From an uncultured Eubacteriales bacterium (GTDB lineage Bacteria > Bacillota > Clostridia > Oscillospirales > UBA644), in contig CAKSTW010000004.1 of NCBI GenBank assembly GCA_934501435.1, positions 186,001 through 250,000 of the forward strand: a stretch of DNA of 64,000 bases, in the 5' to 3' direction. Below, piece by piece: positions 57,510-64,000 of this stretch. Below the pieces are notes generated by a model that was not told the DNA's origin, made no database searches, and worked only from the letters and a program-made list of their open reading frames with translations. The translations under genes and the position numbers were made by a program. Every line of letters starts with the position of its first letter. The stretch's first letter is position 1.

Positions 57510-57541
57510 ACTATATAACGGCTATCGGAAGGGTTTTGTCC
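57510..57541 (-). promoter_or_regulatory. Promoter region of the C39-like peptidase gene (shared motif)
   Basis: On the minus strand GGACAAAA (57541-57534), 18 nt, TATAGT (57515-57510), 7 nt, then GCAGCTGC (57502-57495). Nearly the same arrangement precedes the DUF1906-like gene. Confidence 0.55.
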
Positions 57542-57594
57542 TGTTAAAATAAAAAATCTGATATTTTTATCTTTTTCGGGGATTTTTCATTTCC

Positions 57595-57655
57595 TAATCT
57601 TCCGCGGCAAAAAATTTTACGGTGTGATAATAACGTTTTTGTTCTCTGCGGCTGT
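57595..57655 (-). pseudogene. Fragment of a second C39-like peptidase N-terminus
   Basis: CTAATCTTCCGCGGCAAAAAA and the following bases to about 57655 match the N-terminal coding part of the intact peptidase (57393-57450; the HTVKFLAAEDS region) with several changes and small gaps. It is a leftover of another peptidase copy. The rest of the 57456-57659 gap holds the peptidase promoter. Confidence 0.65.
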
Positions 57656-57659
57656 TACG

Positions 57660-58337
57660 TTATTCCTGCTTTAATGTAAATATGTGTTCAAGAAGCGTTT
57701 CATCTTTTGCGTAGACCGTATTATATTCGAGCCCGTTGAAGTTTTTCTTCCCGTTCTGCCAGAAAGCCATTTCTTCAACCGGCAAAGCGGACGGAGAATA
57801 AGGCGTCCAGTCGTAAACGTGTTCGTTCGTTTCCGGACGCGTGGCAATGCAAAGAGCCTTTCCTCCCGCAACGACAAGATGGCTGAACTCGCTGTCGAAA
57901 TTGAAGTTTTCGGAAGAATCGGTATTGCCGATAAAGCCCGCGACGAAACCGTTTTCTTTAAGTCCCGCGGCAAAGGAAAGCATCCAGTTGTGATTGACGT
58001 TCATGTTTTCTTTGATTTCGGCAAATATCGCGGTTTTCCCGTCACCTTCCGCTCCGAGGTCTTTCGCGGCGGAAATTGCCCTCTCCGCGTCTGCCGAACC
58101 GTCTTTTTGGGCGATGCCGACAAGCGTAAGATCATCAAAAACGAGAAGAACTCCGCAATCGCGTTCCGCAAGAAATTCTATTTCCTCTTTTTTTATTGCG
58201 TGTTCTCCGGAAATCGGTCTTCCCCAGAATGCCGGAAAGCAATTCTGCCTTACCGCCCAGTCAAAAAGTGTATAACCGTTTGTCAGTTTTTTGTTTGCCG
58301 GAATTTCGGATCTTGCTCCGAAAATAAACTTCTGCAT
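57660..58337 (-). CDS. DUF1906-like (Rv2525c-type glycoside-hydrolase-like) protein
   Basis: The 225-aa protein has a TIM-barrel-like pattern: GYTLFDWAVRQNCFPAFWGR, IKKEEIEFLAERDCGVLLVF, ERAISAAKDLGAEGDGKTAI and a later FVAGFIGNTDS. This resembles DUF1906 domains, found in secreted peptidoglycan-hydrolase-like proteins. It lacks a signal peptide, like its neighbour. ATG at 58337 has AAAGGAAAA 8 nt upstream; earlier in-frame starts lack sites. It may act with the C39-like protein. Family assignment is moderately sure. Confidence 0.6.
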   Translation of the reverse strand: MQKFIFGARSEIPANKKLTNGYTLFDWAVRQNCFPAFWGRPISGEHAIKKEEIEFLAERDCGVLLVFDDLTLVGIAQKDGSADAERAISAAKDLGAEGDGKTAIFAEIKENMNVNHNWMLSFAAGLKENGFVAGFIGNTDSSENFNFDSEFSHLVVAGGKALCIATRPETNEHVYDWTPYSPSALPVEEMAFWQNGKKNFNGLEYNTVYAKDETLLEHIFTLKQE

Positions 58338-58383
58338 AGTATTTTTCCTTTCGGGTTGTTTCATTTTCCGCAGCTGCAAAGAA

Positions 58384-58415
58384 AGTATAAAATAAAAAGG
58401 GGACAACTTTTGTCC
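58384..58415 (-). promoter_or_regulatory. Promoter region of the DUF1906-like gene (shared motif)
   Basis: On the minus strand GGACAAAA (58415-58408), 18 nt, TATACT (58389-58384), 6 nt, then GCAGCTGC (58377-58370). GGACAAAA is also part of the hairpin at 58399-58417. Confidence 0.55.
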
Positions 58416-58417
58416 CC
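58399..58417. terminator. Small hairpin upstream of the DUF1906-like gene
   Basis: GGGGACAA / TTGTCCCC with a 3-nt loop; on the minus strand it is followed by TTTTTATTTTA. Together with the hairpin at 58464-58495 it should isolate this gene from the membrane gene upstream. Confidence 0.65.
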
Positions 58418-58463
58418 TATAAATATTTTTGATTTTTTCGTGCGTTGTACTTTATAAGACAGA

Positions 58464-58495
58464 AAAAGCGACGGGTCGGAAATCCCGCCGCTTTT
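58464..58495 (-). terminator. Terminator after the four-pass membrane gene
   Basis: Stem AAAAGCG.CGGG / CCCG.CGCTTTT with one central mismatch; minus strand continues CTTTTTCTG. Confidence 0.75.
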
Positions 58496-58520
58496 CAATT
58501 TGTTATGTTATTTTCGGATA

Positions 58521-58961
58521 TCATTCTTTTTCTGCTTTGCGGAGTTTGCGGGATGCCCTTATAAAGAGGAAGAGGACGGTGGCAGCGGCAAGGCTCTGAA
58601 CCGTTGTGTAAACGTCGAAATATCCGCCGCGAAGAGCGATTGACGCCGTCATAAATATGCCGAACAGCGAGAATATCAAAGAGATTATCGCAAGCACGGT
58701 ATGAATATGCGAATTTCTTTTGCCGTTTGCCTGTAATATCCCGAAAATACCGATAAGTAGTTTCGTGATAACAGTAATGAGCGAGGTTCCGACAGAAACG
58801 CAGACGGCGGTTATCGCCGCGGAATTTCCCGCGGCTGCAATGTCATATTCTCCGTTCGTGTAAGACTGCAGCATGTCGATTATGTCGAGAAACATAAAAA
58901 ATATGACCGTCACGCTGTAATCCTTAAGCGTTCTTCTGTACTGCTTTACATTGTTTTCCAT
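58521..58961 (-). CDS. Four-pass membrane protein of unknown function
   Basis: The 146-aa protein has four hydrophobic helices (about 16-32, 47-75, 84-108 and 115-135), short loops, and a basic C-terminal tail (RASRKLRKAEKE). I recognise no family. It begins 9 nt after the HEPN-like protein gene and is probably its operon partner. Confidence 0.65.
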   Translation of the reverse strand: MENNVKQYRRTLKDYSVTVIFFMFLDIIDMLQSYTNGEYDIAAAGNSAAITAVCVSVGTSLITVITKLLIGIFGILQANGKRNSHIHTVLAIISLIFSLFGIFMTASIALRGGYFDVYTTVQSLAAATVLFLFIRASRKLRKAEKE

Positions 58962-58970
58962 TTTTTCTAC

Positions 58971-59615
58971 CTATACAAATGTTTCCCCCGCGATAATGAT
59001 TGCCGCTATTACGGCTGCCGCAAAGATAAAAATAAGTATTGCTGCAATCCGCCTGTTCTTCCTTTCGTTTTCTTTCTTGTCCTTTTCGTATTCCCGAGAG
59101 TTCGGCTGCGGAGAATAAACCGGCTGCGGCGTTTCCTTTGCTGCCTGTTGCGGCTCCGACTTCGTCTCTTGCTTATCGACGAACGAATCGATTTCGCTTT
59201 TCAGCATTGTTTCGTAAAAATCGGAAAGATCGTCCTTTTTTCTGTCGGAATCCTGCTTTTTAACGGTCGCGGACTCCGAAACGGAAAAGCCGATGGGGGC
59301 TTTTTTATGTGTTCTTCCGCGGTTTCGCTGCTCGGAAAGAGGATCTCTTTCCTGCATTATTCTTTCGCGGAAATCTTCGACAAATTCAATGTCTTTGACT
59401 GAACAACTTTCGGAATATGTTTCGTGCATAAGTTGATTGCGAAGCCAACGGACATGCTTCAACTGATTGTAGTCATAATCGTACCGATAACAAAGCCCTT
59501 TTCTTTCGATTTCTTCAATGTATGCGGATACCCCGTTATTGACGGAAAAAATATCGTTGCAAAGCGTATCGAGGGCTACATACGCATTAAGAAATTGCAT
59601 ATCGTTACTGTTCAT
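58971..59615 (-). CDS. Tail-anchored protein with HEPN-like N-terminal region
   Basis: The 214-aa protein has an N-terminal helical domain (1-75) with NNGVSAYIEEIERKG and LKHVRWLRNQLMHET; RNQLMH (residues 59-64) fits the R-x4-H motif of HEPN-type domains. A Ser/Glu/Lys/Gln-rich linker (about 85-185) and one C-terminal transmembrane helix (AAILIFIFAAAVIAAIIIAG) follow. HEPN domains are often RNases, but many similar clostridial proteins are uncharacterised. It starts just behind the terminator of the glycosyltransferase gene, with AGGGGA before the ATG. Confidence 0.6.
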   Translation of the reverse strand: MNSNDMQFLNAYVALDTLCNDIFSVNNGVSAYIEEIERKGLCYRYDYDYNQLKHVRWLRNQLMHETYSESCSVKDIEFVEDFRERIMQERDPLSEQRNRGRTHKKAPIGFSVSESATVKKQDSDRKKDDLSDFYETMLKSEIDSFVDKQETKSEPQQAAKETPQPVYSPQPNSREYEKDKKENERKNRRIAAILIFIFAAAVIAAIIIAGETFV

Positions 59616-59632
59616 ATTATCCCCTAAAAAAG

Positions 59633-59661
59633 AAAACTGCGGGCGGAATGCCCGCAGTTTT
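59633..59661 (-). terminator. Terminator after the glycosyltransferase gene
   Basis: A 12-bp stem (AAAACTGCGGGC / GCCCGCAGTTTT), loop of 5 nt; minus strand continues CTTTTTTAG. Confidence 0.88.
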
Positions 59662-60719
59662 TATCTGTTTGCCTTGAGTTTTGCGAACATTTTCGTGTTC
59701 TTTTTCTTGACTTTCGAGATGAAGCTGCCCTCCCAATAGGTGAGGGTGGTATTCCTCCACTTTATCGGAACGAGCATCATTTTCATCATTGTCGAATGGG
59801 GTTTTGCCTCTTTTATCGCTTTTCTTACCCGGTCGCTCGAAATAATTTTCTTTATTTCCGCTTTCTTTTCCTTTGCGGAGAGGGTGCAGGCGGGGTTCGT
59901 GACGTTTTCAACGCAGCCGATGACTCTTTCGATATAGCGGCGCTGGATCATTTCGTTGCTCTTTTCGTCCGAAAGGTTCCAGTAGTCGTAAAGGTCGGTC
60001 ATCCAGCCGTGCTCTTCTTCTCTTTTTGCGTACATGTCGCTTCTGTATTTCGCCGTTTCGCTTTCGGCGCGGGCACGCATGAAGTGATAGTATTTATTTT
60101 CGAGAAGAACAACTCTTTCAACGTCCCTTATAACGTCAAGGTTAAAGGGGAAATCGTCCCAGAACACGTTTCTGAAACGGATACCTTTTTCCTTTATATA
60201 TTCATGCGAAAAGAGTTTGTTCCACGGTGTGTAAAGCAGATTTCTGTCAAAAAGTTTATACGCATTGCGGCGGAAGTCTTCCTGAGACGAAAATACATGC
60301 GACGGACAGGTCTGCTCCTGCGAATAATATTCGGTATCGGAATAGTAAGTGTCGATATAAAAGCCCGCAACGACGAGCTGCGCGTTGTTTGCTTCGGCGG
60401 CGGCGTACATATCTTCAAACATCGTTTCTTCCGCCCAGTCGTCGGAATCCATAAAATAAAGATATTTTCCGCGCGCTATCTCTATTGCGGCGTTTCTTGC
60501 GGCGGGAGCGCCCGCGTTTTTCTGATGAATGACCTTTATTCGGGGGTCTTTTGCGGCGTATTCTTCGCAGATCTCACCGCTTCTGTCGGGACTTCCGTCA
60601 TCGACCGCGATGAGTTCAAAATCGGAAAAAGTCTGTTTTTGCAGGCTTTCTATGCATTTCCCGACAAATTTTTCGACATTGTAAACGGGCATTATCGCCG
60701 AAATCTTTACTTCTCCCAT
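59661..60719 (-). CDS. Family 2 glycosyltransferase
   Basis: The 352-aa enzyme begins KISAIMPVYNVEKFVGKCIE with the GT-A fold nucleotide-sugar region AVDDGSPDRSGEIC and the DxD motif FMDSDDWAEE, followed by a variable acceptor domain. It adds a sugar to a cell-surface polymer. The ATG at 60719 is 2 nt behind the glf stop; earlier in-frame starts lie inside glf. With glf upstream, galactofuranose transfer is a reasonable guess. Confidence 0.85.
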   Translation of the reverse strand: MGEVKISAIMPVYNVEKFVGKCIESLQKQTFSDFELIAVDDGSPDRSGEICEEYAAKDPRIKVIHQKNAGAPAARNAAIEIARGKYLYFMDSDDWAEETMFEDMYAAAEANNAQLVVAGFYIDTYYSDTEYYSQEQTCPSHVFSSQEDFRRNAYKLFDRNLLYTPWNKLFSHEYIKEKGIRFRNVFWDDFPFNLDVIRDVERVVLLENKYYHFMRARAESETAKYRSDMYAKREEEHGWMTDLYDYWNLSDEKSNEMIQRRYIERVIGCVENVTNPACTLSAKEKKAEIKKIISSDRVRKAIKEAKPHSTMMKMMLVPIKWRNTTLTYWEGSFISKVKKKNTKMFAKLKANR

Positions 60720-60721
60720 CT

Positions 60722-61819
60722 TTACAGCTCGCTTTCCGCAAATGCAAACGCCGAGGCGATACATTTGTCCATATCGTAATATTTATACTGCGCAAGTCTT
60801 CCGCCGAAGAAAACGTTCTTTTCCTTTTCTGCAAGTTTTTGATATTCGGCGTAGAGAGCGTTGTTTTTCTCGTCGTTTACGGGATAATACGGCTCTAAAT
60901 TTCTGTTCCAATCCTGCGGATATTCCCTTGTTATTACGGTCTTTTCCTGCTTCCCGAATTCGAAATGCTTGTGTTCGATAATTCTGGTGTAGGGAATTTC
61001 TCTTTCGTTGAAATTCATTACCGCGACGCCCTGGTAGTTCTCTTTGTCGAGAATTTCGGTCTCAAAGCGGAGAGAACGGTAGGAAAGTTCGCCGAGAGAG
61101 TAGTCGAAATATGCGTCGATGGGTCCCGTGTATACGCATTTTTCAGCCATATCAAGGTATTTTTCTTTGTTTTCAAGGAAGTCCGAGTTCAGGACGACGT
61201 CGCAGTTTTCAAGCATTTTTTCGATTATCTGCGTATAGCCGCCGACCGGAATACCCTGATATCTGTCGTTGAAATAATTGTTGTCGTAGGTATATCTTAC
61301 GGGCAGTCTCTTTATTATGAACGGCGGAAGCTCGGTACAGTCCCTGCCCCACTGTTTTTCGGTGTATCCCTTGATAAGTTTTGTGTAAATTTCGCGCCCT
61401 ACAAGGCTTATCGCCTGTTCTTCGAGATTTTCGGGAGTTTTCGTTATCTCTTTGCGCTGTTCGTCGATTATTCTTTTTGCTTCGTCGGGGAATGCGACGC
61501 CGAACATCTTCGCAAAGGTGTTCATATTGAAAGGCATATTGTAAATCTCGCCCTTGTAGTTTGCAACGGGGGAGTTTACGAAATTGTTGAATTCCGCGAA
61601 CTTATTTATATAATCCCATACTTTTTTATCGGAAGTGTGGAAGATATGCGCCCCGTAAAGGTGGACAACAATATCTTCGGTTTTTTCGGTACGGATATTT
61701 CCGCCGACAGCCTCTCTCTTTTCAATGACGAGACACTTTTTGCCTTTTTCGGTCGCGAGATTCGCAAAAGTCGCTCCGAAAAGTCCGCTTCCGACTATAA
61801 GATAATCGTATTTTTTCAT
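60722..61819 (-). CDS. glf: UDP-galactopyranose mutase
   Basis: The 365-aa flavoenzyme converts UDP-galactopyranose to UDP-galactofuranose. FAD-binding LIVGSGLFGATFANLATEKG, VIEKREAVGGNIRTE, then HLYGAHIFHTSD (conserved His), ERIPYTR-type REIPYTRIIEHKHF and the C-terminal YKYYDMDKCIASAF are clear. It has a perfect promoter and is followed by a GT2 gene, so the cell probably makes a galactofuranose-containing glycan. Confidence 0.95.
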   Translation of the reverse strand: MKKYDYLIVGSGLFGATFANLATEKGKKCLVIEKREAVGGNIRTEKTEDIVVHLYGAHIFHTSDKKVWDYINKFAEFNNFVNSPVANYKGEIYNMPFNMNTFAKMFGVAFPDEAKRIIDEQRKEITKTPENLEEQAISLVGREIYTKLIKGYTEKQWGRDCTELPPFIIKRLPVRYTYDNNYFNDRYQGIPVGGYTQIIEKMLENCDVVLNSDFLENKEKYLDMAEKCVYTGPIDAYFDYSLGELSYRSLRFETEILDKENYQGVAVMNFNEREIPYTRIIEHKHFEFGKQEKTVITREYPQDWNRNLEPYYPVNDEKNNALYAEYQKLAEKEKNVFFGGRLAQYKYYDMDKCIASAFAFAESEL

Positions 61820-61851
61820 CTTAAACCTCTTAAAAAGATATTCTCCCGTAC

Positions 61852-61880
61852 ATTATATATTGTTTCCCCGATTTTGTCAA
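61852..61880 (-). promoter_or_regulatory. Promoter of glf-GT2
   Basis: On the minus strand TTGACA (61880-61875), 17 nt, TATAAT (61857-61852), a perfect consensus. Confidence 0.92.
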
Positions 61881-61970
61881 TAAATGCCTAAAAGTTGTCA
61901 TATTTCGTTCTGAATTAAAATTTGCGATAAATTCAATAAAAAATGAGAAAATTTTGCCGTTAAATAAATT

Positions 61971-62014
61971 AAAACAGATACGGTGAAAGTATTTTACTTT
62001 ACTGTATCTGTTTT
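61971..62014. terminator. Long hairpin after the DUF4432 gene
   Basis: AAAACAGATAC and GTATCTGTTTT at the ends, extended inward to a near-perfect stem of about 19 bp with loop TTTT. It lies between the DUF4432 stop (62055) and the glf promoter. Confidence 0.75.
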
Positions 62015-62054
62015 AGGCATAATAACGCAATAAAAATATTAAAAATGTATGAAT

Positions 62055-63044
62055 TTAACGCATATCGTAAAATTCGAGAGTTACGGAGAAACGGAGAGTT
62101 TCAAACGCGCCGATTTTTTTCAGCGTTCCGTTCTTTCTTTCTTCGGTCCTGCCGAGAACGTAGTTGTTGGACGGCTCGATCCCGAGAACGTATTCTCCGC
62201 TCTTCATGCTTTTCCATTCGATCATGACGGGCAGGTTGTCTTTCGTCCATTTGACCTTTGCGCCTATACCGAGCGGCTTGTTTTCGAGAACGACTTCTTC
62301 AAGTCCCTCGTGGAAGAAAAGTTCTTCTTCCTTGCCGTCGACGGGGAGGGTGAAATCGTAGCGTTTGTCAACCCCCTTTTTCGCCTCGTCTGTTCTTGCG
62401 AAAACGTTTGCTTTTTTATCGACCGTCATTTCAAGGTCGGGGGAGAGGAACGGGTAGCCGAAATTGATATGGTAAACAACGGTGAATTCCATATCTTTGT
62501 CGGTGCAGTTGGTTATTTCGTCGGTCAGCGTGACGCTGTTTTTGCCTACGGGAGACGAAATTTTTCTCGAAACTTCAAGGCAGTGCCCCCAAAGTTCGGC
62601 TTCTCTTATTTTACCCGTAACGTCGATGGTCTCATAGTCCGTTTTCCCCGAACATTCGCTTGCGGGGATTGAGTGGAAACGTCCGTGAACGGGCTGGATT
62701 ATCCCGCCCTCCTCACATTCGTCGCCGGTCGACGTAAGTCCGCAGGTATAAAGCATTCCCGCGTTGAAAGTGTGCAGAAATTCGCTGTTTGTCGGGTGGT
62801 GAAGCGCGGGGGAGACCTGTCCGTTTTTCGAAAGGTAGTTTATCGGCACTCCCCTGTATGTAAGGGACGAAATGTCAAGCGCCGTCCCCTCGGAAACGGT
62901 ATATTCGAGCCCGCCGCCCGTTCTTACTCTGAAATAGGCGTTCCCCGCGGAGGGTCCGTCTGCGGAAACGTATTTTTCCACTCCGTAAAGCTGCAACGGC
63001 GTGCCGAGATAGCGAGATCTGTCGCGAAGGTCTTTTATGTCCAT
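62055..63044 (-). CDS. DUF4432 aldose 1-epimerase-like protein
   Basis: The 329-aa protein belongs to the galactose-mutarotase superfamily: GTALDISSLTYRGVPINYLS, FNAGMLYTCGLTSTGDECEE, PVHGRFHSIPA with a conserved His, and YHINFGYPFLSPDLEM. DUF4432 members bind or isomerise sugars, often in gene sets with dehydrogenases. It is divergent from a Gfo/Idh/MocA dehydrogenase gene, which supports a joint sugar or inositol-type pathway. Substrate unknown. Confidence 0.82.
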   Translation of the reverse strand: MDIKDLRDRSRYLGTPLQLYGVEKYVSADGPSAGNAYFRVRTGGGLEYTVSEGTALDISSLTYRGVPINYLSKNGQVSPALHHPTNSEFLHTFNAGMLYTCGLTSTGDECEEGGIIQPVHGRFHSIPASECSGKTDYETIDVTGKIREAELWGHCLEVSRKISSPVGKNSVTLTDEITNCTDKDMEFTVVYHINFGYPFLSPDLEMTVDKKANVFARTDEAKKGVDKRYDFTLPVDGKEEELFFHEGLEEVVLENKPLGIGAKVKWTKDNLPVMIEWKSMKSGEYVLGIEPSNNYVLGRTEERKNGTLKKIGAFETLRFSVTLEFYDMR

Positions 63045-63139
63045 TTTTCATACTCCTTTTGATTTTGTTCCGTCTCTTTATTTTATCATTTTTTGCGGGA
63101 TAAATCAATATATTTTTGCAAATTCTTCATAAATCGCCA

Positions 63140-63168
63140 TTGACTTTTAGACGGCTGAAAGTTATAAT
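63140..63168 (+). promoter_or_regulatory. Promoter of the oxidoreductase gene
   Basis: TTGACT (63140-63145), 17 nt, TATAAT (63163-63168). Confidence 0.85.
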
Positions 63169-63207
63169 GTATACATAATAATAAATTATATATCCGGAGG
63201 AACAACT

Positions 63208-64000
63208 ATGAGCAAGAAAGTCAGATTCGGAATAATCGGCTGCGGGCTTATGGGTAAGGAATTCGCGAGCGCCGCGTCCCGCTGGTGCCACCTTACCGAA
63301 GATATCGCGCGCCCCGAAATTATCGGCGTATGCGATATGAACGAAGCCGCGACAAAATGGTTTACCGACAATTTCGATACGGTAAAATACTGTGTGACCG
63401 ACTATCGCGAACTTTTGAATAAAGACGATATCGACGCTATATACTGCGCTCTGCCGCACAATCTTCACGGAAAAGTCTATTCCGACATCATAAACGCCGG
63501 AAAACATCTTCTCGGCGAAAAGCCTTTCGGTATCGACGCCGAAGCCAATGCCGAAATCGTAGAGGCATGCAGAAATCACCCCGAAGCGATCGTCCGCTGT
63601 GCGAGCGAATTTCCGTATTACCCCGCCTGTCAGGAACTTATCCGCTGGATAAAAGAAGGCAAGTTCGGCAAGATAATCGAAGTCCGTTCGGGCTTTAAGC
63701 ATTGCAGCGATATGGACCCCGAAAAGCCGATAAACTGGAAGAGAATGATTGAAATAAACGGCGAATACGGCTGTATGGGAGATCTCGGAATACACGCCGA
63801 ACACGTTCCTTTCAGAATGGGCTGGACCCCGAAAAACGTATATGCGAAACTTTCGAATCTCATAACCGAAAGACCCGACGGAAAGGGCGGAAGAGTTCCG
63901 TGCCTTACATGGGATAACGCAACTCTTGTCTGCGATACCGAAGATAAAGACGGATCAGTTTTCCCCGTAACTTACGAAATGAAGAGAATCTCTCCGGGTT
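63208..64000 (+). CDS. Gfo/Idh/MocA-family NAD(P)-dependent oxidoreductase (partial)
   Basis: An open frame of 264 codons runs off the window. It starts KKVRFGIIGCGLMGKEFASA with a Rossmann GxGxxG-type loop, has the family motif GKHLLGEKPFGIDAEANAE (Lys of EKP, about residue 102) and the C-terminal domain with SEFPYYPACQ and GDLGIHAEHVPF (catalytic His). It oxidises or isomerises a sugar or polyol. CCGGAGG lies 7 nt before the ATG. It is divergent from the DUF4432 gene. Confidence 0.9.
   Translation, partial: MSKKVRFGIIGCGLMGKEFASAASRWCHLTEDIARPEIIGVCDMNEAATKWFTDNFDTVKYCVTDYRELLNKDDIDAIYCALPHNLHGKVYSDIINAGKHLLGEKPFGIDAEANAEIVEACRNHPEAIVRCASEFPYYPACQELIRWIKEGKFGKIIEVRSGFKHCSDMDPEKPINWKRMIEINGEYGCMGDLGIHAEHVPFRMGWTPKNVYAKLSNLITERPDGKGGRVPCLTWDNATLVCDTEDKDGSVFPVTYEMKRISPG

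Noticed and set aside
1..64000. CRISPR array, rRNA, prophage or complete insertion sequence
   Set aside because: No regularly spaced repeats, no rRNA sequence, no phage structural genes and no intact transposase were found.

Overview
The window is a 64 kb piece of a low-to-middle GC, Gram-positive-type chromosome, most likely an uncultured anaerobic member of the Clostridia. The grounds are the gene order yicC-remA-gmk-rpoZ-priA-def-fmt-rlmN-PP2C-PASTA kinase-rsgA, a rplU-rpmA-obg block, a T-box leader before ileS, a GerW/YtfJ sporulation-type protein, an oxygen-sensitive class III ribonucleotide reductase (nrdDG), HemZ, a RelQ-type alarmone synthetase, and many consensus TTGACA-17-TATAAT promoters. 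No rRNA, CRISPR array, prophage or intact insertion sequence was seen. One tRNA (Leu, GAG) is present.

Layout. 0-6.4 kb: end of a Rel/SpoT gene, dtd, an MBL hydrolase, hemZ, a nucleoside kinase, rpsU, yqeG, an AP endonuclease and an M24 peptidase, all on the plus strand. 6.4-7.6 kb: a small accessory patch with a candidate par/Fst-like type I toxin-antitoxin locus, an XRE regulator and a divergent SLOG (DUF2493) gene. 7.7-11.3 kb (minus): ytfJ, DUF2953, scpB, scpA, an M50 protease and a catalytically degenerate M50 paralogue. 11.4-17.6 kb: metallophosphoesterase, secG, DivIVA-like and DUF4364 genes, a parvulin-like foldase, and a TetR-controlled membrane cassette with a frameshift. 17.7-28 kb: the yicC-to-rsgA housekeeping operon covering RNA decay, translation initiation and maturation, replication restart and Ser/Thr phospho-signalling. 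28-31 kb: an accessory island with a frameshifted lipoprotein, a solitary PD-(D/E)XK nuclease and gene remnants. 31-40 kb: an EF-G paralogue, a large beta-helix lipoprotein behind obg, rpmA and rplU, a wall- or membrane-anchored surface protein, and a YbaK editing domain. 40-52.6 kb: T-box and ileS, nrdDG, citrate synthase, mntP, class II aldolase, a small alarmone synthetase and membrane proteins. 52.7-59.6 kb: a rapidly evolving cluster of paralogous lipoproteins, convergent with a C39-like peptidase, a DUF1906-like protein and membrane proteins, with a 790-bp direct duplication. 59.6-64 kb: a glycosyltransferase and UDP-galactopyranose mutase pair, a DUF4432 epimerase-like protein and the start of a Gfo/Idh/MocA oxidoreductase, pointing to cell-surface glycan and sugar metabolism.

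The most interesting signals are three. First, the type I toxin-antitoxin-like locus at 6.45-6.72 kb: convergent consensus promoters, a shared 12-bp-stem terminator, two repeats shared by both RNAs, and a 22-residue hydrophobic peptide. Second, the lipoprotein and C39 peptidase cluster at 52.7-58.4 kb, with a mosaic duplicated gene that lost its ATG, several peptidase remnants and a shared promoter motif. Third, the nuclease island at 28.8-30.9 kb. Three single-base frameshifts all fall in small membrane or lipoprotein genes, whereas roughly 50 kb of housekeeping coding sequence is clean.
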